Source: Mytilus californianus (lineage: Eukaryota; Mollusca; Bivalvia; Mytilida; Mytilidae). Taken from it: DNA of 64,000 bases. Every line of letters begins with the position of its first letter. Position 1 is the stretch's first letter. Below, one piece after another: positions 43,990 to 56,335 of this stretch. Below the pieces are notes generated by a model, which was given only the letters and a program-made list of their open reading frames with translations, did no database searches and was not told the origin of the DNA. The DNA lies in assembly GCF_021869535.1 (NCBI RefSeq), contig NW_026262712.1:68232100-68296099 (forward strand). The letters are read 5' to 3'. Made by a program: the position numbers and the translations under genes.

Positions 43990-44810
43990 AATTTCATGTT
44001 GAACTATTAAATCATACACGGCGCTAACCAGAGTCGTAATTTGTTGGAAGAATTAGTCCCAGAGTCAGAGTCCGTGCAGGCTCTTATTATGTTCGTATTG
44101 TTTATTGTGTATGTGGTTGCAGGCCAACAAATATTATACCTAGTCACAAGATACACCCAGTTTCAATTTGTGACACTTGGATCAATATCAAAAGTATCTC
44201 AAATTTTGCACGTCTATTTTTTAGCTAAATGTTAATTAAACGAAACGACTATAGCATATCATCATTTTAACTTTTTATCAAGGACAAAACTCAAGAATAA
44301 GATGAAAAATACCCTCAAGTTAAGATTTTTTATAAAATTCTTGCATGTTTGACGAATTGTTCTCTAAAATTTTGGATGGCGGCGAACTTTTCATCTAATT
44401 ATTTGTCAATCAAGCTACAATAACATTAACCAAATGGAGCCTTACTTGACTATTGAATCAGATGTAATATGAAATGAAACATAAATTTAAAAATTTTAAA
44501 TTGCCTTTCATTTCCAAAATTTACCAAACAGCCCACCCCTTTTATAAATACAACATGAAATCATAAATGCAACAGTATAATGAAGAAGGTCTCAAAAGAA
44601 TATTGTATTACTCCGATATTTCTATATGCACAGCAGGAATGCGTGACATATATTGTACATGTACATCTTTCAAAGATATGATGGATTCTAATCGTTCTCT
44701 CCCTGTCACAGAATTTTGCTCAAAGCAACATTTCATCCATGATGTAGAGGTTTCATATTTAAGTTAAGGGAATATATTCCTTAATGTGTCCTAATTAATA
44801 CATTTGTCTT
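43990..44810. other. AT-rich stretch, nothing recognised
   Basis: Short open frames only. No splice-bounded segment or shared repeat. Confidence 0.35.
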
Positions 44811-44815
44811 TCAAT

Positions 44816-44940
44816 GAGAAGAATTTCCTGGAAAGAAAAAAACATCCTCTGTATTCAAGCCAGAAGAATTTCATGGGGGAAATATATTCTCTGTATTCAA
44901 ACCAGAAGAATTTCATGGGAAGAAAACTATATACAGTTTG
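44816..44940. repeat. Short tandem repeat, ~45 bp unit, 2.6 copies
   Basis: GAAGAATTTCATGG and TCTGTATTCAAxCCA alternate. Units start near 44818, 44865 and 44907. Confidence 0.75.
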
Positions 44941-45009
44941 ACTGTCCGAAGTTGCCACGTTCTTAGGAATCTGTAATTCAGAAGTAGACATTGGTTGCTG
45001 TCTGTTATA

Positions 45010-45165
45010 TTTGTTTTGGCCTTTTTTTAAAGAAGACTATACAGTATGGGTTTTGTTTCTTTTTGAAGTCTGTGTGATTACTTCAAGCTCCTTGCATTCA
45101 CGTCATTAGGACTCTGTTAGATAGTTGTCTCATTGCAATTGGCAATCATACAACCACTCTTTATT
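45010..45165 (+). repeat. Dispersed repeat family A, forward, degenerate
   Basis: GACTATACAGTATGGGTTTTG, TTGAAGTCTGTG and TTGTCTCATTG-GGCAATCATAC keep the family order. Confidence 0.55.
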
Positions 45166-45169
45166 TTTA

Positions 45170-45835
45170 TTTTTATATAAGTCGTGTTAGTACTTTGTAT
45201 ATCATGCATACAAAAGTAACTATTTCTTTCTGAACTATAGCTTTTTTTCTAATAAAAAATCTGATTCCCAACATTGAAAAAACCTTTATTTTGACCAGGG
45301 AGCAGGGAAAAAATCTGTGTCTTATTCAAAAGGATATTTCATCAAATTCATGAATGTTAAGCACTTTGAATGACAAAAAAAAAACAAACAAAAAATGTAA
45401 TGCTTGCCTGGTTCGTAATAAATTTTCAGAATGACGATAAAATGAACCCTTCCTCATAGTTATATAGATTATCGTCCTTAATTTTGAAGAATTGTATATA
45501 TATTGGTTTAATGATATGTGACTAACGTTTGTTTGCTTTACATCCAGTTGCAAATATTTCATGCATGCTTAGAACCTCATAAAGTAGTTGTAAGGATTCT
45601 TTAACATGTAGAGAGTGCAGCACTCTCTTTGCACAAAGCATCAAATTTAAAACATCCTCATTCCGACCGTACGTTTATGATTTATGAATTGGAAAATCTA
45701 ATACTATATGCAATTACTCATAAAAATGGGTTATCTATTGATCCCTTGGAAGATGCTTTTTTTTCAGAGGAATCAATCTAGGAAATTATTCATTTTCTGG
45801 AAAAGTTCCCCACCAAAAAAGGTGCTACTATTGAT
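45170..45835. other. AT-rich stretch, nothing recognised
   Basis: No exon or element boundaries. It ends at the perfect inverted repeat. Confidence 0.35.
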
Positions 45836-45838
45836 CTT

Positions 45839-46022
45839 ACACATTTGAGGTATTATCGGCCAAAAGGGATATAATTTTTCAGTGCCAAAAATTTTAGTTT
45901 TGAATAATTTAGCAAAATTATTCAGAGATCATTCTCTGAATAATTTTGCTAAATTATTCAAAACTAAAATTTTTGGCACTGAAAAATTATATCCCTTTTG
46001 GCCGATAATACCTCAAATGTGT
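45839..46022. repeat. Perfect 90-bp inverted repeat with 4-base loop
   Basis: The left arm 45839-45928 and right arm 45933-46022 are exact reverse complements, with loop TCAT. The arms begin ACACATTTGAGGTATTATCG. No mismatch was found in 90 bases. It is either a very young foldback, a recent local inversion-duplication, or an assembly/read artefact. Confidence 0.9.
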
Positions 46023-46400
46023 TATTATGACCCTTTCGGGAGATTATCCCCAAAATCTTTTTTTTTTTTTTTTTTTTTAACGATAACAAATATTTTTATT
46101 CAATCATTTCCTGATATATAAATACCGAAGTATCCCAGGGCCCGTATGCATAAAGCTACTAAAGTTAAGATTTGTTCCGAACGGACGGATTTTTCTTCAT
46201 GTCCTACGATAAATTAGTATTACGATTGGCCCAGGTCGCATACTTAGGGACCCCTGTATTTTAACAGCCTCACTTCACCAGGGAAAAAATCAAATGAGTT
46301 TAAACTTACAATAGTTTAACATACATATATTTAAAAAAAATACACGCTAGAAATGCAAAAATACCTCAATAAAACTAACAATAGTGTGTTCTATCCTAAA

Positions 46401-48816
46401 TCTGGTTTATCTCAGAGATTTTAATGAAATTAACTCAAATATAAAGTTTTATAAATATTTCATGAAGATTGAGAAAATCCTGGGCCTCAATTATGATGAC
46501 TCAGCATAAATTCACAGTTTACAGTATGCATAGTGTACTTAAAGCCCTGAATGCAAAATAAATTCATAATATATGCATATTTGAAATTTAAATTGTTTAA
46601 AAGTGCTTATATTTACTCTTTGCAGTCATTGAAACTCATAGATCCTTGATGATAATTGTTGTTGGGGTGTTTTCGTCCTGTCGATAACACAAAAGTAAGC
46701 CGTAACACCTAAATTTGCTTTTTTGTGACCGCAGCAAAAAAGTACAAGCTAGAAATACAAAAATACCTCAATAAAACTAACACTAGTGTTCTATCCTAAA
46801 TATTTACTAAATATTCCATATTCACAACAACAGCAGAATAATTTAGCAAATGTGAGGCCCCAGTGGCAAAAAACAGAGAAAAATGCCTACCCCATAGTCA
46901 TAAAACAGATAATTTAACCTGTAAATGCTATGATTTTATTATTTTAAAGGTTTTTTGTATAGAAAAAAATAACTGTGCTTGGAAGCTATGCAAAAACAGA
47001 TGTTAGCAATCAGTTCTATAAAACTTTTGGTGAATTCATACATCAGACTGGTAATTTCATAAATACAACTTTTGCAAATATTGCTTTGTTTAAACACTTC
47101 TAGTTCAAATATTAGCTAAATTATGTTAGATATATGGTTAGAGATGATATTGTTGTGACAAGATTTCTAAACTGACCACTTGAGGCAGAAATTGTGAACT
47201 TTTATTGACAAATAGGCATACAGTAAGATGTGGACTGGACACAGATGCAGGATTGGATACTTTATATAGTCTTGAATGTTGGAATGATTAACTACTAAAT
47301 TTTACATTCATAGTATTCTGAAATGCTTTCAATTTGTTATCAGAATAATTTCAAACAGGTTCTAGCCATGTCATGTCAGCAAACATGCACATAGGGTAAG
47401 CTGACAATAGTTAAAGTCTTGTTTTCAAATTCTTTAAAAATTGGAACAGTGGTGGGGTATAAAATGTACTGTAAAAGAAAAGTTAGAGTATATGCAGTGA
47501 TTTCTTTTAGGCTATAATTTTGATAAATAAGTATTGTTTTGAGAAAAAGTATTTTTCAAGAGTTTTCTATTTGAATAAATGTTTGTATATTGGGTGAAAA
47601 AAGAGAACATATAGAATTTCACCTAATCTGGTTTATCTCAGAGATTTTAATGAAATTAACTCCAGTATAAAGTTTTATAAATATTTCATGAAGATTGAGA
47701 AAATCCTGGTCCTCAATTATGATGACTCAGCATAAATTCACAGTTTACAGTATGCATAGTGTACTTAAAGCCATGAATGCGAAATAAATTCATAATATAA
47801 GCATATTTGTAATTTGAATTGTTTAGAAGTGCTTATATTTACTCTTTGCAGTCATTGAAACTCATAGATCCTTGATGAATATTGTTGTTGGGGTGTTTTT
47901 GTCCTGTCGATAACCCAAAAGTAAGCCGTAACACCTGAATTTGCCTTTTTAAGACCGCGGCAAACAAATACAAGCTAAAAATACAAAAATACCTCAATAA
48001 AACTAACAATAGTGTGTACTATGCTAAATTTGTACTAAATATTCCATATTCACAACAACAGCAGAATAATTTAGCAAATTTGAGGCCTCAGTGGCAAACA
48101 GCAGAGAAAAATGCCTACCCCTGGGTCATAAAACAGATAATTTAACCTGTAAATGCTATGATTTTATTATTTTAAAGGTTTTTTAATAGAAAATAATAAC
48201 TGTAATTGGAAATGTTGCAAAAACAGATGTAAGCAGTCAGTTCTATAAAACTTTTGATGAATTCATACATCAGACTGGTAACTTCATACATACAACTTTT
48301 GCAAATATTGCTTTATTTAAACACTTCTAGTTCATATATTAGCTAAATTATGTTAGATATATGGTTAGAGATGATATTGTTGTGACAAGATTTCTAAACT
48401 GACCATTTGAGGCAGAAATTGTGAACTGTTATTGACAAATAGGCATACAGTAAGATGTGGACTGGACACAGAGGCAGGATTGGATGCTTTATATGATCTT
48501 GAATGTTGGAATGATTAACTACTAAACTTTACATTTATAGTATTCTGAAATGCTTTCAATTTGTTATCAGAATAATTTCAAACAGGTTCTAGCCATGTCA
48601 TGTCAGCAAACATGCACATAGGGTTAGCTGACAATAGTTAAAGTCTTGTTTTCAAATTCTTTAAAAATTGAAACAGGAGTGGGGTATACAATGTACTGTC
48701 AAAGAAAAGTTAGAGTATATGCAGTGATTTCTTTTAGACTATAATTTTGATAAATAAGTATTGTTGTGAGAAAAAGTGTTTTTCAAGAGTTTTCTATTTG
48801 AATAAATGTTTGTATA
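46401..48816 (+). repeat. Tandem duplication of a 1,226-bp unit
   Basis: Copy 1 is 46401-47626 and copy 2 is 47627-48816, both starting TCTGGTTTATCTCAGAG. They differ by scattered substitutions and small indels. A fragment of an extra copy precedes copy 1 (46340-46400, CTAGAAATGCAAAAATACC). No long open frame. Each copy has a pyrimidine tract plus TTTGCAG followed by TCATTGAAACTCATAGATCC, with GTAAGC ~70 bases on, but the short frame between does not look like an exon. Confidence 0.9.
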
Positions 48817-48829
48817 TGTTACACTTTGT

Positions 48830-50530
48830 TAATACAGCTGTTTCACAAGCCACGCCTCTTTTTGGGAGATATATAATATTTATAGATATTTAATTTTGTT
48901 TACGTACTGGTTCCCAGATATGATCTCTATGTTTCATCTCATAGAGAAATAACTTGGGAATGTTACCAGTATAAAAACAGATGGTAGCGGCGATAATTGA
49001 ATTCTGAGGGACACCCAAAATGGAAGTAGAGATAGTACAGAATTTTAGTATAAGCTTAAACTCTTAGAAGTTTGGGGCATATAAATGTTGAAAATATGCC
49101 GCAGAGCCCTATGTTTTGACCTTTGAATAAAAAAGTAGTGCATATCAACTTTCCTTTCTAGGATATAATTTTTTACGAAACTTCATAGTAAAAGTGGCAT
49201 AGCTTTAGCCGCAAAGGAAGTTCCTATGGGAAATTGCTTTGTCTATATTTACAGAAGTGCAACCTGTATAATACATAATCACTATCGTATATCCGGTTTG
49301 CTGACAAACATGTGTTGATTTAAACTTGAAAACTACTTAATTTGATTGAGAAAAATGATAGTAATAATTTGAACTTGATAATATTGATGTGATTGAACAA
49401 AAATTGAAATTGAAATTAAAATTAAAATTTCAATCCCCAAACCCTTAAAAGAGAGCAATTGAACCCATGGTTAACACACTGTTTTGGTGCATGGTTGTAG
49501 AGCAAACAATGTAATGTTTGGCGAACAATCCCGTTTCGATGATAATAGGTTATTTGTCATATTTCTACTTTATGCAACTATGTCGAACGACTTAAATCTT
49601 CACAGAAATAGGATTATTTTCAATGAAAAGAAATATTTTACAAAATTAGTTTTGATTGGTGATGGAAGGTGGGGAAAGGGAGAATACTTTTAAACGAATT
49701 AGTTTGTTGGTGGCAGAGCTGTGAATCTGTGTGGTTAGCCTATATGTTGAAAGGGTTTACTTGATTGATAGGTTAATCATAAATCGAATTACAAATTAAG
49801 GATGTATTCCTCTGACTTTTCAGTCTCGTTGAAATCTCGTTCTGGAATTATTTCCAAAACATATGATACAAGTGGAAAATATCAATGAATTTTAAAAATA
49901 TTATAATCAAAATTAACTCTGTGAAAATTTTTTTCTAATTTTATAACCAATCAAGTCAGTCTCATTAGCCAAAATGTTGAGAAAATGGGTGAGGGGTACA
50001 AGAAATGATTTTACCAGAAACATGTACATCCATTATCATTTTTTTCTTTTCAAATTTCTTAGATATGTATTTTTCAATTATTTATAACAAAGAAGTTGAA
50101 ATAATATGCTTTTTGTTCTAAAAAAAGAGAAACATCCCAAATTTACAAAATTGACAGCATGGTAAATTTGACACGAAAAAGCAACAAAATTTCATAAAAC
50201 TTTCTTATATTAAAACATACCTATAGTTTTTTTTTAAATCAAATTTATTCAGATTGGTCCACTTCATCTTTAGTGAAAGTATGAAATTGAGTTTGATTGT
50301 GAAACTTTGATTTTTTTAATGACAATAGCCCAAAAAATGGGTAAAAATTGATGAAAAATTGGAAAATCTTCAAAATTGGGTGCTTTCAAATGGCCGAAGC
50401 AAAAAATGAAGTGCACCACCATATGATATTTTCTTCACCAATTATTTTTTTACAGTCATATAAACTCAAAAATCAGGTTGAGAAAAAAAGTGTAATTCTA
50501 TTAATTGTTTGGCTCCTCAGAGGTGTACAT
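48830..50530. other. AT-rich stretch, nothing recognised
   Basis: A small imperfect hairpin at ~48912-48963 (CTCTATG / CATAGAG, flanked by TTCCCAGATAT / AACTTGGGAA). Frames of 62-69 codons have no support. Confidence 0.4.
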
Positions 50531-50753
50531 CCTTAAGATAAGGTAACAAACAAAAACTGAAGACCGATTGGGCGAGATTACAGGGTGCATGATGTACTTT
50601 GTGAATGTCCAAAGTCAGGAGTCTGGAATTCAGTTTTAACTATCTAATCTATTAACTCGACCACGACGATAACATAATGATATTTGTCTGCAAAGGAGGT
50701 AACCTGTGAAACTATATATAATTTCTGTGATCTCAAATCGACCGATAACCAAC

Positions 50754-50963
50754 TACTGTAAATTCAGAAATAATTGTGTGCATTTATTATTGCGATTTTG
50801 TCATTTTAGACTAAAATACAATTTTAATTTTTGAGATATTGAGAAAAATTCTGTTTAATTCATATGAAAAATTTCAAAATGCGAGTTTAAATTATTGCGA
50901 TTATAACCCGGTCGCTTTTTTCGCAATAATAAAAACGTCGCAATAACTTCTGAATTTACAGTA
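50754..50963. mobile_element. MITE, 210 bp, 16-bp perfect inverted ends
   Basis: The ends are TACTGTAAATTCAGAA and its exact inverse. They read TA-CTGTAAATTCAG ... CTGAATTTACAG-TA, so a TA target duplication as in Tc1/mariner-type MITEs is possible. The interior has TTATTATTGCGATT / TTTTTTCGCAATAATAA-like inverted words. Confidence 0.8.
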
Positions 50964-51260
50964 TCAGTAAAAATTTCAGTCCATATATATCAGCATTGCA
51001 GTCTATATATAGAGTTGTAAGCATATGTCAAAAAATATATGCTCACCAAGACGTTAGTGTTTAAGGTGTTTAAATTTACGTGTGAAGCTCCGATCTATAT
51101 TCTGTATTCAATTATTAGAATTAGAGTAACTTCGTAACCTAATCATTCCGTATCCTCCATTTCGTACCATGTCAAAACCTTTTCGTTAGTTTTCGTACCC
51201 TGATCATTTTGTTCCTCATGGAATATTTAGTTAAACTATCAAAGTTTACTGCTTAATTAA

Positions 51261-51559
51261 AAGAGGGACGAAAGATACCAGAGGGACAGTCAAACTCATA
51301 GATCGAAAACAAACTGACAACGCCATGGCCAAAAATAAAAAGACAAACAAACAAAAAATAGTACAGATGACACAACATAGAAAACTAAAGACTAAGCAAC
51401 ACGAACCCCACCAAACACTGGGGGTGATCTCAGGTGCTCCGGAAGGGTAAGCAGATCCTGCTCCACATGTAGCACCCGTCGGGTTACTTATGCTATTACA
51501 AATCCGGTAAATAGTCTAATTCGGTTGATCACATTCGTGAAAAGGGAAGGGTATTGTAG
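51261..51559 (-). mobile_element. Penelope-like element, non-coding 3' region
   Basis: It begins (in minus-strand terms ends) at AAAAGAGGGACGAAAGATAC, the same terminal words as at 63440. It continues AAACTGACAACGCCATGGCC and GGTGCTCCGGAAGGGTAAGC. It is directly joined to the reverse transcriptase pseudogene above it, so this end and gene form one truncated insertion. Confidence 0.75.
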
Positions 51560-52226
51560 TTACGACATAAGGAACATGTCCAATATCATCTGTGAAACGG
51601 TTATTCCATAACGGTCAACCAACTCGTGATGGCGTCCGTAAAATTTACGAAGGAATGATTTCAACTTCACCATTTGGAACTCTTTGTTTAATAGCTTCCT
51701 TGTGAGCAGCAATCCTCTATCAAGGAAATCATGATAGGAAATACAAGCCCGGGAATATCGTATCAATTGGGAGATATATACTCCGTATGCAGGCGCTGCT
51801 GGAATGTTGCTACATAGAAATGGAAAGTTCACAATTGTGAAGCTGAAATCATCATTTTGTCGTAAAGTTTTGTTTTCAACCGACCCTCATTGTCAATTTC
51901 TAGATGTAAGTCAAGATATGAGGCAGACTTAACTGTATCTGTAGTATCCTTTATCTCTAGTTCGATGGGATAGATTCGTTCAACATAGTCACCAAATTTT
52001 GTATTATTTAGTGAGAGAACATCATCTATATAGCGGAACGTAAAGTTAAAGGATATTGATAACTTCTTATCTTTCTTCCTAAGAAGTTCCTGAATGAAGT
52101 CAGCCTCATAATAATAAAGAAACAAGTCGGCAAGAAGAGGGGCACAATTGGTTCCCATTGGAATTCCGAGAGTCTTGAAAAACACGTCCTCCAAACGTAA
52201 CAGATATGTTGTCAATCAACGAATCA
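51560..52226 (-). pseudogene. Penelope-like reverse transcriptase, truncated and frameshifted
   Basis: On the minus strand a frame from 52215 carries LEDVFFKTLGIPMGTNCAPL, then LADLFLYYYEADF, FRYIDDVLSLNN and SYLDLHLEIDNEGRLKTKLY. YIDD is the catalytic motif with the metal-binding aspartates, and GIPMGTNCAPL is the preceding conserved block. At ~51830 one indel shifts the frame. The rest continues in another frame as NFPFLCSNIPAAPAYGVYI, RYSRACISYHDFLDRGLL and LRKFYGRHHELVDRYGI to a stop at 51560. The N-terminal part, including the first palm and finger blocks, is absent beyond 52226. The last ~220 codons are well preserved, so the insertion is fairly young yet inactive. Penelope-like assignment rests on the motif set; another YIDD retroelement clade is the main alternative. 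Confidence 0.75.
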
Positions 52227-52394
52227 CAGGTCTTAAGAAAAGATCAACTATTTACAAATATATGATACGAAATAGTAAGGTTCGAAATACAAAATAGTAA
52301 GTGCGAAACTAGAAAGTAACTACCAATTATTCCCAGCATGCAATTGTCACTTCTAACCGCGAAGATCAAGTAAATATTCTTTTTGTAATAAAGG

Positions 52395-52550
52395 TATTTT
52401 ATTTTGGGGCCCTTTATAGCTTGCTGTTCGGTGTGAGCCAAGGCTCCGTGTTGAAGGCAGTACTTTGACCTATAATTGTTTACATTTTACACATCGTGAC
52501 TTGGATTGAGAGTTGTCTCATTGGCACTCATACCACATCTTCTTATTTCT
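52395..52550 (+). repeat. Dispersed repeat family A, forward, GAGCCAAGG subfamily
   Basis: GGGGCCCTTTATAGCTTGCTG, GTGTGAGCCAAGGCTCCG, GACTTGGATTGAGAG and TCATTGGCACTCATACCAC. Very similar to 34525-34675. Confidence 0.8.
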
Positions 52551-52691
52551 ATATAAATAATTCGGAAACTATGCTCCCAAATCGCTCAATCAAAGTTGAC
52601 CTTTCATGAATTTTTCTTTAATTTTGGTCTATTTTTTGTAATATAGCTCTTTGATAATTATACATCCTTGGCCATCAAATATTTGCTTTAA

Positions 52692-52729
52692 GCGTTCCTG
52701 TTGCTAATCTAGAAAAAAGCTCCGGACGC
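52692..52729 (+). ncRNA. Relic of a hammerhead-type motif
   Basis: GCGTTC (52692-52697) pairs perfectly with GGACGC (52724-52729) as stem I, and GAAA is intact. The first core box reads CTGTTGC instead of CUGANGA, stem III is broken, and the cut-site U is lost. Inactive. It is homologous to 59804-59845 and 60081-60124. Confidence 0.45.
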
Positions 52730-53639
52730 ATATAATTTATCGTGCGCTATTTTCATTTTTTAAATGAGCTATAATATCTGATAACTATCATAATACAAAT
52801 TTGGTATTTATCTGCAAACTTTAAAGAAGTACGAGATTTTATACAAGGAAAAACGTTTAAAAGTTAATTGAAATATCTCAGTCAATAAAACTCCCGTTAA
52901 ATAAATATTAATTATAGTTTGGTATTCCCACCTTTTTCAGTAATTCACCAGAAATATCAGAAGAAACAATACAAAATATAAAATGTATTTGTACAAGCTT
53001 AAGAAATAAAAGGAAAAGCGAGGTTTGCCTATCTTTTTTCCGACTCCATTGCCACTATAAACCTATATCGTGCAATACGTGTATCCTGTCATTTAACATT
53101 ACCTCTTAAACGTCTAGAATAATGTTTTCCAATTCTTTGTCATGGTTACAGATTACGACATTGCTTGAATGCTAGCCGCTTAGGGGACTCAAAAGGAACT
53201 GTCATGAAAAGAGTAGCTTTTACATTAAATTGCTCAATATAAAAGGGGGTATCAGAAGAGCTTATGTATATACTATGCAATAAAGCAAACATTGGCAAAC
53301 ACGTATGTATGTTAATGTTTTTTTCATAACTTTTTTAGTCATTGCAGGATAAAAAAAATGTTAGTGCCGACAAAACAGTGTAGTTGTGTATTAAGAAGAC
53401 GTTTTCTACCTTACTCTTTTAGATGAATAATAAATGAAGATATATTTTGGCATATTTTTATATCTAATTTTATCTAAGAAGTGTCAGCTGCAATTATCAT
53501 AATTTAAAAAATATTAAAAACCCATTATAGTCTAACGAATAGAAATAAATATGTGCAAACAGTGAAATAGATTTATCAATAGCAATATGAAAGAAGAAAA
53601 AAATGTCAAAGATGCCATGTTTATAGTTAAATACGCCTG

Positions 53640-53810
53640 ACACAAATTTTGTTATCAAAAGACTCACTAGTGGAGCCTAAATCAAAACCGTTGGATGTCC
53701 AACTTCATTATGAAGTTGAAGAGCGTTGGAAACTAGAATTACCGAAAATTGTATCAACAAGACCAAACCTGGCTAAGGCCATCTATATCGAAGGGTAGCA
53801 GATTGTAGTT
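53640..53810 (+). repeat. Likely dispersed repeat fragment with an open stretch
   Basis: A frame of ~57 codons runs from after a stop at ~53627 to 53798, with LVEPKSKPLDVQLHYEVEER and LPKIVSTRPNLAKAIYIEG and no Met. I recall a diverged mussel repeat with AAGACTCAC, GAAGTTGAAGAGC and GGCTAAGG in this order, so I favour a repeat over an exon, but I cannot check it. Confidence 0.35.
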
Positions 53811-53949
53811 GTTTCGACCGAGTGATTGTAAAAACTTATTATAAGATAGCAAGCTTATGATTTGGTACACGGGTCGCTCGTTTCTTTATCTAGAAACTAG
53901 TGACAACCAAATATATAAACAACAACATGTTTGGTTAGTTAAATCAACA

Positions 53950-55930
53950 TAAAAATCTACACAGACACGCATATACAGGTCAACATATAAACAAGCGTAA
54001 ATAACATACTAGTAATGTCCACCAGGAACGCTAAAAATAATAGCCGATATGTGTGAACAATCCTTCATTAAAAATAAAAACCGTCCAAAAGTGTACCTTA
54101 TATTTTACTTTGCCTGTCTGACCTCAAATTATAGCTAGAAGACTGATCAAGACTTAATATCCTCATTTGTTAAACCAATGAAAATAATAATATTATCGTT
54201 GAAATAAATAATGAATGACTTAAAATTGGATGTTCTTTGTACATGTCTTATTTTTAATTCACTGTCTGATAATTTCTGTGTAATTTTATCGAAATGTAAT
54301 TAAGTAACGTATAACTAAAAAGAAACAGGGTTTCGAGCTTATTGTTGATATAAATAATATTTTGAATAACATAAAACCATATTTAAAAGTTGAAAAGAAC
54401 AAATGAGAAAACAGTAGTAAAAATATATTACGACAAATCAAAGTCCGAGTTATTTATGTTTGTATATAACGGTAAGTCCATCAATTTTAGACAAAACATG
54501 TAACAATTATGAACGTTTTGCATATTATAATTCAATCTTGCTCAGACAAGACTCAAAATAAAATATGTGATGAAAATATTAGCAATTGAGTTCATTAATC
54601 CAAAAAGAGGCGGATGGCAGAACAGGAATTATCAAAATTCCTTAATCCCAGAGAACACGTACAGACCAAAGAAAAACAGCATCCCACAAAAAACTTCATA
54701 GAAAAAAAATCAAACTAAAACGTAAACTATTGCATACTTTACTAAAATGTTAAAAATTTCCAAAGATACATAATAATTCATGTTTTGCATAAATCTAATT
54801 GTTAATGAACACTTAGACTTTAAAACTATAAAATTTTATATTGGTTCCAAATGAAACATATTATTGGCACAACTATGGGATTTTACAGAATTATCAAAAT
54901 GGTTTAAAGGTTACTTGAATTATACTTATGACCACCTATTTAATAAATGAAAGCAATATAAAATTATTATGGTATTAATATTGAACGATAAATATTTTTT
55001 GTCAATGATTCAGCGGAAGAATTTCAAATGACACAATACAAAATTATCAAATAGTTTATCTGTAAACATTTTTTAAATGATTATGTCTTATAACTTATTG
55101 CATATTATATCTTACACTCTTTGTTTGGTGCTTTTTTTTGGGAGGGGGGGGGGGGGAGGGGTCAGATCAAATCAAGTCATTGTGTATTTTTTTAAGGCGC
55201 CTTTACACAAACTTTCAATATTTACGTGAGTTATAAGTTTCACAATTTGATTTAAAACTTTTTCCTTAGCCAAACATTATTCTTCAAACGCAAGCTCGGA
55301 ACAATATGCTGAACAGTTCATCATTATTTTTAAAATTTGCCGAAATCGTATGAACAATTTAGCGATGTAAACTTTCACACTGTACTTTTTAATGTACAAT
55401 ATCATGAAATATATTCCTTCCTTGTGTACATGTTTAGGAATTATCTTCTTTTCACATTTAATTTATAATTTGTTTGAAATACAACAAGAAACGCCATATC
55501 ACACATATTTATTTGTATACGTTTTATGTACACAGTCTTGGATCAAACATATTTCATATTCTTATAAAAACACATTTGTTTTTTTAATATTTGTTGAAGA
55601 CTAATTTGAAGTCCGATTTTGATAATTTTTTAATGTGAAACTCATAAATCTGTACAGTTCTTTGTGGTTATAATGCAAATTTTTTATGTCAATACTGAGA
55701 AGGTTTTAGTCGGAAGTTATGTTTTTTGATGCAGTTTGTTGGTGTGATCAATCTTTCAGGAAAATTATAACCGATAAAAAAAGTTCCATTTTTACATTGC
55801 CTGTCTGATCTCATATTATACATGCTATAGCTAAACTATTGTTTAGGACTTAATGTCTTGAATTAATTTAACCAATGAAAATAATATCATTTTCTTGAAA
55901 AGAAATAACATATGATTTAAAATTTGATAC
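53950..55930. repeat. AT-rich stretch holding two diverged direct copies of ~160 bp
   Basis: Bases 54090-54240 and 55785-55935 share TTTxCxTTGCCTGTCTGA-CTCA, TTATAGCTA, ACTTAATxTC and AACCAATGAAAATAAT. Another shared word set (TTTTATCGAAATGTAATTAAGTAA) links 54285 and 57210. A poly-G run lies at 55141-55160. Otherwise nothing is recognised. Confidence 0.5.
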
Positions 55931-55934
55931 GTTA

Positions 55935-56037
55935 TATAGATACAATGGATAAGCGTGGATTCTTGAAAAAGAAACCATGAGCCCGGAGGGCGAATGGTTT
56001 GTTTTTCATGAATCTACGCTTATCCACTGTACCTATA
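55935..56037. mobile_element. Foldback hairpin element, ~103 bp
   Basis: The arms are inverse with about six mismatches: GTACAGTGGATAAGCGTxGATTC-type words on both sides and AAACCAT / ATGGTTT inside. They close at GCCC-GGA-GGGC. No coding. Confidence 0.7.
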
Positions 56038-56283
56038 ACTTAAACTATTGTGTTAATTTCTTTTCAAAATTAAAGCCTTTTCTTAATTAGAAAGTATTGT
56101 AAGTGAGTTTAAATAACCATGTTATCGTGTCCAACGATGCATTGATAAATCTCAGATCACAATTAATTGGTTAACAAAATACAAATATAACACTTCTACC
56201 TTTAAAGATCTTTATATTACCAGGCATATGAATATTATCTGTTTATACAAAATAAGACATATTCGAAATTATTTCTAATAAAA

Positions 56284-56335
56284 TTGAAAATGGAAATGGG
56301 GAACGTGTCAAAGAGACAACAACCCGACCAATAAG
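56284..56335 (-). repeat. Dispersed repeat fragment, reverse of 43900-43985
   Basis: AAAATTGAAAATGGAAATGG, GGAACGTGTCAAAGAGACAA and CAACCCGACC. Confidence 0.6.

Noticed and set aside
46620..46710. Small exon between TTTGCAG and GTAAGC in each 1.2-kb copy
   Set aside because: All frames hit a stop within about 20 codons; no support beyond splice-like words.
53627..53798. Exon-like frame ending KAIYIEG
   Set aside because: Its order of words resembles a dispersed mussel repeat from memory and it lacks a convincing acceptor and start; kept only as a repeat fragment.
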